Assembly: GCA_014240065.1 (NCBI GenBank) | Contig: JAAZXR010000008.1 | Span: 29,159-93,158 of the forward strand | DNA length: 64,000 nt | From: Myxococcales bacterium | GTDB taxonomy: Bacteria > Myxococcota_A > Polyangia > Nannocystales > Nannocystaceae | Direction: 5' to 3' | Part shown: positions 26,311 to 34,941 of the stretch, piece by piece | Layout of the letters: every line of letters starts with the position of its first letter | How positions within the stretch are numbered: position 1 is the stretch's first letter | Notes under the pieces: generated by a model | The model's input: the letters and a program-made list of their open reading frames with translations, nothing else | Database searches by the model: none | What the model was told of the DNA's origin: nothing | Made by a program: the position numbers and the translations under genes

Positions 26311-28107
26311 ATGACCGAAGATTACGCTTCGCTCCCCTCCCAGCCCGCCCTCGCCTTCAACGTAGAAGTGCTCGCCAACCCTTCCCAGGAGACGCTGCGG
26401 GAGCTTGCGCTTGAGCACACCCCGCACTGCTTCGTCACCGCGCACGGGAGTATCAACAAGGTCGCCCGCAACAAAGCGCGCATGGCCGCGTACACCTACA
26501 TCATCGACCGCAAGGGTGACGGATCGCAGACCTACAGTCACAACGTGATCAGCCCGTCGAGAGCCACCGAGCTCATCGCGGCGCAAGCTCGCTACCTCGA
26601 AGAGAAAGGCAAGCTGATCGAGATCGACGGCTACGTGGGGATGGGACCTCGCGCCGTACCGGTGCAATGGCTCTACACCCTCGAAGGCGCCAACATCGCT
26701 GGGATGCAGCAAGTGCTCGCGTTCCCGCGTGAGAGCGTCGAGGACGCGGCGGCTCTTGCGGCGCCGTTCGCCCCCGCGTTTCGGTTGGTCTACACGCCGG
26801 ACTTTCGCCCCGCGAACATGCCCGGCGAACAGGCGATCGTGGTCGACCTCGACAACTACGTCACCTACATCATGGGCCCCGACTACTTCGGCGAGAGCAA
26901 GAAGGGCGCGCTGCGGATGTTGTGCGAGTTCATCTACCGTCGCGGCGGGCTCGTCATGCACGCCGGAGCCAAGACCATCGACACCGGCTCCGACAACCTG
27001 GTGATGGCCGTGCTCGGTCTGTCTGGAACCGGCAAGACCACGACCACCTTCAGCCAGCAAGGCAGGCTCACCCAGCCGGTTCAAGACGACATGGTCGCGC
27101 TCTGGCCCGCCGGTGAAATCTCGATCACCGAAAATGGGTGCTTCGCGAAGACCTTCGGCCTCACCGCCGACTCCGAGCCCATCATTCACGCGGGGACCTG
27201 CTCGCGCTCGGCCTGGATCGAGAACTGCTTCATCGACGCCGAAGGCGCGCCCGTGTTCGACAAGGGCCTCTTGAGCGACGACGACGTCGCGCGGCTTCGG
27301 GACATTTTGATCGGCACAGGGGCGGACGCCGCAAACGTCGACGCCTACATTCGAGGTGAGGTCAGCACCGAGCAAATCACCGACAGCGACGGCATCCCGA
27401 AGGACGGCTGGGACTTCGCCGCGTGGAGTGAGAACGGTCGCTCCATCATCCCGATGTCCTCCGTTGAGGGCGCCGCCGACTTCCGCGCGCTCCCACAAAT
27501 GCGCTCCCTCGGGATCCTCAACCGCGATGAAGGTGCGGACGCTGCCATCCCGGGCATCCTTCGGTTCTCCAGCCCCGAGCAGGCGGCCGGCTACCTCATG
27601 CTCGGCGAGACGAGCAAGACCTCCGCCGCGGGCAAAGATCGCGGGAAGACGCGCTCGCCGTTCACGCAGCCGTTCTTCCCCCTCGCGCACAACCTCCAAG
27701 CGGAGCGTTTTTCGGAGCTCGCCGCGACCTTCGCGGAGACCAATATGTGGATGATGAACACAGGCTATGTCGCTGGTGATGGTCGCTCAGTCAAGTCTGG
27801 CGATGGCCTCAAGATCAAGATCCCCCACAGCTCCGCCATGCTCGAGGCGATGATCTCTGGCTCGATCAAGTGGACAAAGGACCCCGACTTTGGCTACGAG
27901 GTCGTCGACGTCGAGGCGGAGGAGAACCGAGAGCTCTTGGACCGCGTCCCCGCCGAAATCCTTCAACCGCGTCGCTTGTTCGAGGCCAATGGAGCCCTCG
28001 GCAGATACCAAGAATGGGTCCAGCGGATGAAGGAAGAGCGCACCATGTTCCTTCGTAAGTTCGATGTCCCGGAGACCATCATCTCCGCGGTCACCGGCTG
28101 CCAATAA
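26311..28107 (+). CDS. pckA: ATP-type phosphoenolpyruvate carboxykinase, divergent
   Basis: A 598-residue enzyme expected to convert oxaloacetate and ATP to PEP, ADP and CO2. The start ATG 26311 was chosen since an upstream extension looks noncoding. Recognisable ATP-PEPCK blocks: YFGESKKGALRMLCEFIYRRGGLVMHAGAK (metal/substrate region with the His), the P-loop GLSGTGKTTTT near 237-247, QDDM as kinase-2, ENGCFAKTFGL, and NMWMMNTGYVAGDG matching the family WLVNTG. The protein is longer than typical (about 540) and lacks a recognisable FLTxDAFGVLPP block, showing SIIPMSSVEG there. I think it is a genuine divergent member. It is followed 61 bases later by a diguanylate cyclase gene. Confidence 0.82.
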   Translation: MTEDYASLPSQPALAFNVEVLANPSQETLRELALEHTPHCFVTAHGSINKVARNKARMAAYTYIIDRKGDGSQTYSHNVISPSRATELIAAQARYLEEKGKLIEIDGYVGMGPRAVPVQWLYTLEGANIAGMQQVLAFPRESVEDAAALAAPFAPAFRLVYTPDFRPANMPGEQAIVVDLDNYVTYIMGPDYFGESKKGALRMLCEFIYRRGGLVMHAGAKTIDTGSDNLVMAVLGLSGTGKTTTTFSQQGRLTQPVQDDMVALWPAGEISITENGCFAKTFGLTADSEPIIHAGTCSRSAWIENCFIDAEGAPVFDKGLLSDDDVARLRDILIGTGADAANVDAYIRGEVSTEQITDSDGIPKDGWDFAAWSENGRSIIPMSSVEGAADFRALPQMRSLGILNRDEGADAAIPGILRFSSPEQAAGYLMLGETSKTSAAGKDRGKTRSPFTQPFFPLAHNLQAERFSELAATFAETNMWMMNTGYVAGDGRSVKSGDGLKIKIPHSSAMLEAMISGSIKWTKDPDFGYEVVDVEAEENRELLDRVPAEILQPRRLFEANGALGRYQEWVQRMKEERTMFLRKFDVPETIISAVTGCQ

Positions 28108-28168
28108 TGGCTCCTCCCGCGGCGCGCCGCTCGCTCGCGCCTCGTGACCTCCAGAATAAAACCGCCTC

Positions 28169-29146
28169 ATGCCTCGCGTCGCCCAAGTCCTCGTCATCGA
28201 TGACGACCCCACTTCGGCCCGGGCCCTCAAGACGGCGGTCGAGGCCTGCGGGCACGCCGCCAGCATCGCCCTCACGTGGACCGAAGCGGTGCGCATGTTC
28301 TCGCGTGACGCGGTCGACATCGTGTTGATGGACGCGGTCATGCCCACGGTCGACGGCTACAAGCTCACCCAAATCCTCCGCAGCCGCAGCCGCAGTTACG
28401 TGCCGATCGTGTTCACGACGGGGCTCAACGATATGCGAGCGCGGGAGCGATGCGTCGCGGCCGGCGCAGACGACGTGTTGACCAAGCCTGTCGACCCACC
28501 AGAACTCAACCTGCGTCTCATGGCCATGCTGCGAATTCGCAAGCTCACCCTCGAGCTTGAGACCCGCCGCGGCGAGATGGCGACCATCGCCATGCGAGAT
28601 CAGCTGACGGGGCTTCAAAACCGCCGCTCGTTCGATGAGAACTTGCGCAACGAGATCGCCCGCGCCCGCCGCTACGGTCGCCCCCTCGGGTTAATGGTCG
28701 CGGACATCGATCACTTCAAAAAAGTAAACGACACCATGGGTCACGACCTCGGTGACGAGCTCCTCCAGCAGCTTGGGCATCTCATGATGAGTCAGGTGCG
28801 GGCCCCGGACATGGCCTTCCGCTACGGCGGTGAGGAGTTCGTGATCTTGACGCCGGAGACGGAGTCCACCCTCGCGCTCAACCTCGCGGAGCGCGTGAGG
28901 CTGGGCTTCAAGACTCGGAGCGCGTCGCTCAGCACCGGCTCGCAGACCCTCTCCATTGGATTGGCGGACACCTCGATGCTCACCGGAGAGATCACCGGTA
29001 GGCAGCTGTTCAAGATCGCGGACGCCGCCCTCTACGAGGCGAAGCGCTCCGGGAGGAATCGCGTCTGCGTGGCGAAGAGCCAAGGTGATCCGATGGCGAC
29101 GACACAACCCGGCGATGGCGACGAGAACGATCGCGGAGAGAGCTAG
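28169..29146 (+). CDS. response regulator diguanylate cyclase (REC-GGDEF)
   Basis: A 325-residue protein. An N-terminal receiver domain (about 5-120) has the phosphoacceptor D55 in VLMDAVMP, the acidic DDD at 11-13 and LTKPVDP. A GGDEF domain (about 145-300) has D163-type ADIDHFKKVND and the active-site RYGGEEF near 218-224. An inhibitory-site pattern RxxD (RAPD) lies at the expected distance before it, so c-di-GMP feedback is likely. The C-terminus is acidic and short. This is a PleD/WspR-like single-output architecture that makes c-di-GMP from GTP. Its cognate histidine kinase is not in the window. Confidence 0.93.
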   Translation: MPRVAQVLVIDDDPTSARALKTAVEACGHAASIALTWTEAVRMFSRDAVDIVLMDAVMPTVDGYKLTQILRSRSRSYVPIVFTTGLNDMRARERCVAAGADDVLTKPVDPPELNLRLMAMLRIRKLTLELETRRGEMATIAMRDQLTGLQNRRSFDENLRNEIARARRYGRPLGLMVADIDHFKKVNDTMGHDLGDELLQQLGHLMMSQVRAPDMAFRYGGEEFVILTPETESTLALNLAERVRLGFKTRSASLSTGSQTLSIGLADTSMLTGEITGRQLFKIADAALYEAKRSGRNRVCVAKSQGDPMATTQPGDGDENDRGES

Positions 29147-29154
29147 GCGCCGCG

Positions 29155-30015
29155 TTGTCCAACACGCTCGCGACGACCCTTCGGCTCTCCGTCCACGAAC
29201 ACGATGTATTCGTGAGCGCGTCCGGCCTCGACGGCGCGCGGTCACCGGTGCTTTGCCTCCATAGCAGCGGCCTCTCCGGAGGCCAGTGGCGCCGGCTCAC
29301 CAAGCAGCTGACTCGGCGCGGCCACCCTGTGTACGCCCCCGACCTCCTCGGCTACGGACAGACCGACGCATGGAGAGGATCGACGCGTTTCGAGACCCGC
29401 ATGGACCTCGACTTGGTGCGGGCGATCGCCGACAAGATCGCCGCCCCGGTCCATCTCGTCGGACACTCCTACGGTGGACGACTCGCCCTCGGCTATGCGC
29501 TAGAGAGACCGGCGCTGGTCCGAAGCCTGGGCGCCTACGAGCCGGTCGCCTACGGCGTGCTGCGTTCCAGCGGAGACCGCGTCGGCGTTCAAGAGCTCGA
29601 AGACTACGACCATGATGGTCAATTTCTCGACGAGGAGTTTGGCGGAACGGAGCCGTGGATCGAGCGTTTTGTCGACTACTGGAGCGGCGCGGACACATGG
29701 AACAGCATGTCCACAGAGGCCCGCGACGGCTTCACCCGATCGGCTCGCAAGCTGTTTGAGGAGGTCAAAGACACCTGCTTCGACACCACCTCACACCGAG
29801 ACGTCGCGACGCTCACGGTCCCAACGCTCGTCCTGTCCGGCGCGGACTCGCGGTTGTCCGCCCGCCGGGTGTGCGCCGTGATGGCCGCGAGCAATCCCGC
29901 TGTCCAGCACGTCGAGCTTGAGGACGGGGTGCACATGTCGCCGCTCTTATCACCGCTCGACGTCAACGATCATCTCCTCGCGCACATCGACGCGAGCGAG
30001 CACCCCGCGCGGTGA
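29155..30015 (+). CDS. alpha/beta hydrolase
   Basis: A 286-residue alpha/beta hydrolase, apparently starting at TTG 29155, eight bases after the cyclase stop. It shows the oxyanion-side LHSSGLSGGQW block near 40, the nucleophile elbow GHSYGG near 103, acid region LVLSGADSRLS and catalytic His in EDGVHMSP near the C-terminus. The set matches small-molecule hydrolases of the haloperoxidase/epoxide-hydrolase-like group; a specific substrate is not visible. It converges on larB with one base between stops. Confidence 0.85.
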   Translation: MSNTLATTLRLSVHEHDVFVSASGLDGARSPVLCLHSSGLSGGQWRRLTKQLTRRGHPVYAPDLLGYGQTDAWRGSTRFETRMDLDLVRAIADKIAAPVHLVGHSYGGRLALGYALERPALVRSLGAYEPVAYGVLRSSGDRVGVQELEDYDHDGQFLDEEFGGTEPWIERFVDYWSGADTWNSMSTEARDGFTRSARKLFEEVKDTCFDTTSHRDVATLTVPTLVLSGADSRLSARRVCAVMAASNPAVQHVELEDGVHMSPLLSPLDVNDHLLAHIDASEHPAR

Positions 30016-30016
30016 C

Positions 30017-30772
30017 CTAGGCGCGATTCATCAACGAGGCCGCGTACGCGGCGCCGAAGCCGTTGTCGATGTTGACGGTGACGACCCCTGGAGCGCACGC
30101 GGTCAGCGAGGACAGCAGCGCGGCGAGACCGTCAAAGCTCGCGCCGTACCCCACAGAGGTAGGGATGGACACCACCGGCCGCGCGAGCAGGCCCGCGAGC
30201 ACCGACGGCAACGCCGCCTCCATCCCAGCGACCGTGATGACGACGCGGGCCTCCCGGATCTCATCCAGGACACCGAGCAGACGATGCAACCCTGCGACCC
30301 CCACATCAGTCCACGTGCGGACCTCATTCCCCATCACAGCGGCGCAAAGCTCCGCCTCGCGCGCCACCGGGAGGTCGGAGGTCCCCGCGACCACCACCCC
30401 AATCGTCCCCTGGCCGCGGCGCGCGTGGTCGCCATGCGCGTAGGCCACCCGCGCCACCTCATCGTAGCGCAGCGCCTCAAATTCTCGGACGAGCGCCGCG
30501 CCGACCTCCGGGTCCAATCGCGTGCACAGGATATTCTTATGAGCGGACAGCAACGCGCCGACAATCCCCCGCAGCTGCTCAAGAGTCTTGCCCGCGCCAT
30601 AGACCACCTCGGGAAACCCCCGCCGATTCGCGCGGTCCGTGTCGAGCTTCGCGAACCCTAGATCGCGCTCAAATGCCGCCCTCAGGGCTTTCTGTGCCGC
30701 TCCCTCGCTCAGCTCCCCTCGCGCATGCGCGCCGAGGATCTCTCGCAGCCGATCTTCGCGAGCGTCGCTCAC
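30017..30772 (-). CDS. larB: pyridinium-3,5-biscarboxylate mononucleotide synthase LarB
   Basis: A 251-residue protein. LarB carboxylates and hydrolyses nicotinate adenine dinucleotide to pyridinium-3,5-biscarboxylic acid mononucleotide, the first step in nickel-pincer nucleotide (NPN) synthesis. The C-terminal half is PurE-like: GVVVAGTSDLPVAREAE, TDVGVAGLHRLL, VVITVAGMEAALPSVLAGLLARPVVSIPTSVGYG and a closing NIDNGFGAAYAA. GTG 30772 is the start because it overlaps the larE stop as GTGA; longer in-frame extensions run inside larE. It is the last gene of the pyrC-larC-larE-larB operon, and its product feeds the LarA-family enzyme encoded divergently nearby. Confidence 0.93.
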   Translation of the reverse strand: MSDAREDRLREILGAHARGELSEGAAQKALRAAFERDLGFAKLDTDRANRRGFPEVVYGAGKTLEQLRGIVGALLSAHKNILCTRLDPEVGAALVREFEALRYDEVARVAYAHGDHARRGQGTIGVVVAGTSDLPVAREAELCAAVMGNEVRTWTDVGVAGLHRLLGVLDEIREARVVITVAGMEAALPSVLAGLLARPVVSIPTSVGYGASFDGLAALLSSLTACAPGVVTVNIDNGFGAAYAASLMNRA

Positions 30773-31605
30773 GATTGAATTGTCTCTCCCTTCAACACCA
30801 CGTTGAGAGAGCCCGAACGAAACCCAGCGAGGTCCAGCGTGACCCATTGATAGCCCGCCGCCTTGACGCCGCGCACGAGCGCGGCGCGCTCGACGATGGC
30901 TCGCTCGAGCTCCGCGCCACCAAGCTCGATGCGCGCGATGTCCCCGTGATGACGAACGCGGAACTGGGTGAAGCCGAGCGTCCGGACCGCCGCCTCTGCC
31001 CGTTCGATCTTCGCGAGCACCTCCCGGTCCACAGCGACGCCGTGGGGCACGCGGCTCGCGAGACACGGCGACGCGACCTTGGCGTGGTTGGGTATGTCGA
31101 GCATCTTCGCCAGCGCGCGCACGTCTTCTTTTCCGAGCCCTGCTTCGATGAGGGGTTTTTGAACCGACCACGCCGCCGCGGCGCGCATCCCCGGACGATG
31201 TCCTCCGGGCCGCACATCGTCGAGATTGTCACCGGAGAGAACATGGGCGAAGCCCTCGCGTTCAGCCAAGGATCGGAGCCGCTCAAACAGCTCGGACTTG
31301 CAATGAAAGCAGCGATCCCCGGCGTTGGCGCGGTACCCGGGGCGAGAGAGTTCGTCCGTGTCCATGCAGCGGTGCGGCAACGCGAGGTTCTTGGCGAGAT
31401 CCATCGCGTGGATGCGCTCGGATCCCGACAGCGACGCGGAGATCCCCGTCACCGCCAACGCGCGGGCGCCGAGCTCCCGGTGCGCCACCACGGCGACCAG
31501 CGTCGAGTCCACGCCACCCGAGTAGGCGACGACGGCTGAACCATAGCCCCGAATACACTCGGAGAGGCGGTGGTAGCGCGGGTCCGCTGTCGCCGAGGCG
31601 CTCAC
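30769..31605 (-). CDS. larE: ATP-dependent sacrificial sulfur transferase LarE
   Basis: A 278-residue PP-loop enzyme that sulfurates the two carboxylates of the LarB product, consuming ATP and sulfur from a protein cysteine or cluster. The PP-loop YSGGVDSTLVA lies at 28-38, GDNLDD near 125-130 is typical of LarE, and C181 in SPCLASR corresponds to the sacrificial cysteine of Lactobacillus LarE. A further CFHC pair near 99-102 raises the question of cluster-dependent sulfur transfer. The GTG start at 31605 overlaps the larC stop (GTGA), and the larE stop overlaps the larB start the same way. Confidence 0.93.
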   Translation of the reverse strand: MSASATADPRYHRLSECIRGYGSAVVAYSGGVDSTLVAVVAHRELGARALAVTGISASLSGSERIHAMDLAKNLALPHRCMDTDELSRPGYRANAGDRCFHCKSELFERLRSLAEREGFAHVLSGDNLDDVRPGGHRPGMRAAAAWSVQKPLIEAGLGKEDVRALAKMLDIPNHAKVASPCLASRVPHGVAVDREVLAKIERAEAAVRTLGFTQFRVRHHGDIARIELGGAELERAIVERAALVRGVKAAGYQWVTLDLAGFRSGSLNVVLKGETIQS

Positions 31606-32828
31606 TCGTCTCCCCCTTGCGCGACCCGATAGGCGTCACGAGCCGCGCTAGAAACCTCGTGTACCGACACCCCCGCCTGTCGCGCAGCGCGGGCGCACTC
31701 CTCATACTCGGGGATCGCTCCAGCCTCGCTCACCTTCATGGTGATGGTGCCGTAGCTGCAGTGGACCTCCACAAAATCCCGCGACAACACGAAGCGGGGC
31801 GTGCGAGTCACCCGCACCCCGAGCGAACCAGTCGCCTTCATCAACAGCTTGGCGAGACGCGCGTCATCGTCCTGGGCGCACATCACCTCTACGACGGTGC
31901 CCGGCCTCCCCTTCTTCATGATGCACGGGATCGCGGTGACGTCGAGCGCCCCCTGCTCCATCATCAACTCCATCGCGAAGGCCAACTGTTCACCTGTGGC
32001 GTCGTCCACGTTGGTTCGCAAGAGCGCGACGGACTCCCGCTGAAGAGCGGCGCCCGCCCCCTCACCGGTGGACTCGTCGCGCCCGATCCCACGCCCCCCG
32101 ATGAAGGTTCCGACCACACCTCTGAGAACACTCGTCTCGCGCGCGCCCGCGCCATAGCCGACCCGCTGCGGCACAAAGCGGACGCCGGGCTCGATCGGCT
32201 GCCCCAGCGCCGCGACCAGGCTCATGCCCGTGGGGGTCACCATCTCGCCTTCCCCCTGCCCGAGCGCGATCTCAAAGCGACCCGCCGCGAGCTCGAGCAC
32301 GGCGGGAACTGGCACGGGCAATTCACCGTGGTCGCACCTCACCACGCCGCTCCCGGAGGGCAACGGACCGCAGCGAACGCTCGTGATCCCGAGCTCATCA
32401 AGCGCGACACATGCCCCGCAGATATCAAGAATCGCGTCCGCGGCGCCCACCTCATGAAAATGGACCTGCTCCACTGCGATGCGGTGGACCGCGGCCTCCG
32501 CCGTGGCGAGCGCGTAAAAGGTCCTCGTCGCCCACGCTTTCGCCCGCGCCGACATGGACGAGGCCGCGATCTTCGCTTCAATCTCCGGGAGGTGACGGTG
32601 CCCGTGCTCGTGCGGCACGGTGAACAAAATTCGCGTCGCGCCCACCTCCCGACGCGTGGCCTGAGAAACCTCCATCGACCAGTCTGGCAGGTCAAGACTG
32701 CGCAGCGTCGATTCCAGCCCTTCGGCGTCGGCGCCGAGATCGAGGAGCATGCCCAAAAACATGTCGCCAGCGAGCCCGCCCGCCGCGTCGAGCATCAAGG
32801 AGGAGGCTTCAAACTCGCCCGCGCTCAC
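31602..32828 (-). CDS. larC: nickel insertion protein LarC (pyridinium bisthiocarboxylate nickel chelatase)
   Basis: A 408-residue fused LarC that inserts nickel into the sulfurated pyridinium nucleotide in a CTP-dependent step to give NPN. Family landmarks: [21 protein letters not shown] near the N-terminus, His-rich region [24 protein letters not shown], and the C-terminal LarC2 segment [25 protein letters not shown] 32828 is the start because it overlaps the pyrC stop as GTGA, whereas an earlier ATG at 32915 would overlap pyrC by 90 bases. The protein is continuous, unlike the frameshifted larC1/larC2 of Lactobacillus. Confidence 0.93.
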   Translation of the reverse strand: MSAGEFEASSLMLDAAGGLAGDMFLGMLLDLGADAEGLESTLRSLDLPDWSMEVSQATRREVGATRILFTVPHEHGHRHLPEIEAKIAASSMSARAKAWATRTFYALATAEAAVHRIAVEQVHFHEVGAADAILDICGACVALDELGITSVRCGPLPSGSGVVRCDHGELPVPVPAVLELAAGRFEIALGQGEGEMVTPTGMSLVAALGQPIEPGVRFVPQRVGYGAGARETSVLRGVVGTFIGGRGIGRDESTGEGAGAALQRESVALLRTNVDDATGEQLAFAMELMMEQGALDVTAIPCIMKKGRPGTVVEVMCAQDDDARLAKLLMKATGSLGVRVTRTPRFVLSRDFVEVHCSYGTITMKVSEAGAIPEYEECARAARQAGVSVHEVSSAARDAYRVAQGGDE

Positions 32829-33922
32829 GGCTGGACCCTCCAGCGCAAGCGTTGACCCGCGAATAATGGGATCACCTCCGAGTCTCCGAGGGGATAGGTG
32901 GCTGGGACCTCCCACGATTCCCGCGCGAGCGTGATCGTGCCCTCGTTGCGCGCGAGGCCATAAAAGTCTGCGCCGAAGCAGCTCGCGAACCCCTCGAGGA
33001 GGGCGAGGTTACCCGCGTCTTCGAAGGCCTGCGCGTAGAGCTCAATCGCCGCGAAGGCGGTGTAGCAGCCGGCGCAGCCGCAAGCTCGCTCCTTGCGATC
33101 CACGCCATGCGGGGCGGAGTCTGTCCCCGCGAAGAAGCGCGGATCGCCAGACAGCGCCGCGCGCACCAAGGCCTCGCGATGGCGCTCCCGCTTGAGCACA
33201 GGCAAGCAATAATGATGCGGGCGGATCCCTCCCTCGAAGATGGCGTTCCGGTTCATCAAGAGGTGATGGGCGGTGATCGTCGCGGCGACACGCGCTCTCG
33301 CGCCGGAGACGAAGTCGACCGCGTCGCTCGTCGTGATGTGCTCGAGCACCACCGGCAGCGCGGGGAATCGCTCGACGAGCGGCGCGAGGGTCTGCTCGAC
33401 GAACACGCGCTCGCGGTCAAAAATATCGACCGATGGATCCGTGCTCTCCCCGTGAATCAGCAAGGGCATGCCGACGGCCTCCATGCGTTCGAGGGCCGGA
33501 TATACGCCGTCCAAGCGGGCGACACCGGCGTCGGAATTCGTGGTCGCGCCCGCGGGATACAGCTTGACGGCGAGCACCCCCGCAGCCATCGCCGCGTCGA
33601 TATGATCCGGCGTCGTCTGTGGCGCGAGGTACAGCGTCATTTTTGGATCGAAGGTGCTCTCGGGACCGATGGCCTCGACGATCCTCGCGCGATATGCCTG
33701 CGCGTCCTCGGCGGTGAACACCGGCGGCACGAGGTTCGGCATCACCATCGCCCGGCCAAAGACACGGGCCGAGTGACCAACGACCGCTCGCATCGCGTCC
33801 CCGTCTCGGAGGTGAAGGTGCCAGTCATCTGGCCGCCGGATGGTGATTTGCTCGACCACGGTGCGGATATACCAGCCCGGCGCGCCCCATACGATCCGTC
33901 GTGTGCGGGCCGAATCAGCCAT
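32825..33922 (-). CDS. pyrC: dihydroorotase
   Basis: A 365-residue class II dihydroorotase of the E. coli type, interconverting carbamoyl aspartate and dihydroorotate in pyrimidine synthesis. Metal ligands are visible: H35 and H37 in [10 protein letters not shown], carboxylated-lysine site K120 in [12 protein letters not shown]157 in LLIHGES, H195 in EHITT and the Asp in GTDSAPH. The start is uncertain: the family usually begins about nine residues before RRPDDWH, which favours GTG at 33859 or 33856 over ATG 33922. It is first in a four-gene operon with larC, larE and larB, with translational coupling to larC. Confidence 0.93.
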   Translation of the reverse strand: MADSARTRRIVWGAPGWYIRTVVEQITIRRPDDWHLHLRDGDAMRAVVGHSARVFGRAMVMPNLVPPVFTAEDAQAYRARIVEAIGPESTFDPKMTLYLAPQTTPDHIDAAMAAGVLAVKLYPAGATTNSDAGVARLDGVYPALERMEAVGMPLLIHGESTDPSVDIFDRERVFVEQTLAPLVERFPALPVVLEHITTSDAVDFVSGARARVAATITAHHLLMNRNAIFEGGIRPHHYCLPVLKRERHREALVRAALSGDPRFFAGTDSAPHGVDRKERACGCAGCYTAFAAIELYAQAFEDAGNLALLEGFASCFGADFYGLARNEGTITLARESWEVPATYPLGDSEVIPLFAGQRLRWRVQP

Positions 33923-34243
33923 TCACACCCCTGCGCCTGCCCCGAGCGCGACAGAAGGCGCGAGACACGCCCCTCTCGGGTTGCGGCGCGCCGGAGGTGC
34001 TCACCAGCCGGTCCTACGAATTCGAGGCTGAAGCGCGCCCGCATGGCGTTCCGCTGCGCCCGCTCGCAGCGTGCATAGCGTTTCGCACTTGCGAGGATCA
34101 CGGGCCCGCGATTTCGCGATCGAAGGAAGTGTCGCGACGCGCGCATGACACTTGACACCTCCGCCTCAAAAGGCCGAAATACCGCCTCTAACGCCCCGTC
34201 CGACACGAATTTCGGACCTCGGGCGCCAAGGAGCGAGGCCCAC
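33923..34243. promoter_or_regulatory. divergent promoter region between pyrC-lar and HAD-larA-elbD operons
   Basis: This gap likely holds promoters for both the NPN-cofactor operon (leftward) and the lipid operon (rightward). On the plus strand TTGACA at 34152-34157 is a candidate -35, with only a weak -10 region near 34176-34182 (GAAATAC). A reading frame from ATG 34145 crosses this element, another reason to take GTG 34244 as the start of the next gene, preceded by AAGGAG at 34229-34233. Confidence 0.4.
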
Positions 34244-34912
34244 GTGACCGCGAGCTATTTCGATGTTGATGGAACCCTGGTGCGCACAAATCTGATGCAC
34301 ACCGCCATCTATTATATGGCGAACCAGATCAACCCGCTGCGCTCTGCCAAGAGCCTGGCTCGGTTGGCCTTGCGCGCCCCCCAACTCCTTTTGTCGGAGC
34401 TTCGCGATCGACGAACATTCAACGAGCAGCTGTTCGAGTGCTTCGCCGGGATGTCAGAGGATCGCCTGGTCTGCCTCGCGGACGACACCTACAACTTCGC
34501 CATGAAGGACGCGCTGTTCACCGGCGCCCGCGACCTCATCTCGAGGTGCAAGGCCGAGGGACAAGAAGTGGTGTTGATCTCTGGCGCCCTCGATTTCCTG
34601 CTCGAGCGGCTCGCGGCGGACCTCGGCGCGGACCATTGGGTCGGCAACCGCCTCGAGATCAACGACGAACACTGCACGGGGAAGCTCTTGCGACCTGTGG
34701 TCGCCGGTCCGACGAAGGCTCGCCTGATCGTCGAGCACGCGCGCACCAAGGGCCACGATCTCGCCGAGTGCTTCGGCTATTCGGACAGCTACTCCGATGT
34801 CCCCATGCTCTCCGTCGTAGGACGACCCGCCGCCGTCAACCCCGACGCGGCCCTCCTGCGGCTCGCTCACGCCTACCAATGGCCTGTCATCCGCCTCGAC
34901 AAGGCCGCCTAA
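34244..34912 (+). CDS. HAD-IB family phosphatase
   Basis: A 222-residue haloacid-dehalogenase-type hydrolase of subfamily IB (SerB/CicA-like). The GTG start at 34244 has a good AAGGAG site and puts the catalytic FDVDGTL (D7, D9) at the usual N-terminal position. ISGALDFLLERLAADLG near 125-140 carries the motif II Ser, KARLIVEHARTKG the motif III Lys and GYSDSYSDVPML the metal-binding acids. It probably dephosphorylates a small phosphate ester. Similar phosphatases often precede fatty-acyl-reductase genes. Here it begins the operon HAD-LarA-ElbD-epimerase-lipid kinase, so a role in ether-lipid precursor formation is likely but inferred. Confidence 0.85.
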   Translation: MTASYFDVDGTLVRTNLMHTAIYYMANQINPLRSAKSLARLALRAPQLLLSELRDRRTFNEQLFECFAGMSEDRLVCLADDTYNFAMKDALFTGARDLISRCKAEGQEVVLISGALDFLLERLAADLGADHWVGNRLEINDEHCTGKLLRPVVAGPTKARLIVEHARTKGHDLAECFGYSDSYSDVPMLSVVGRPAAVNPDAALLRLAHAYQWPVIRLDKAA

Positions 34913-34941
34913 CCACACCCTCTCCAACGAAGAATACTTCC

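Noticed and set aside
33859..34145. ATG 34145 as the start of the HAD phosphatase
   Set aside because: The added 33 residues lack family character and cross a candidate -35 element; GTG 34244 has a good ribosome site and fits the family N-terminus.
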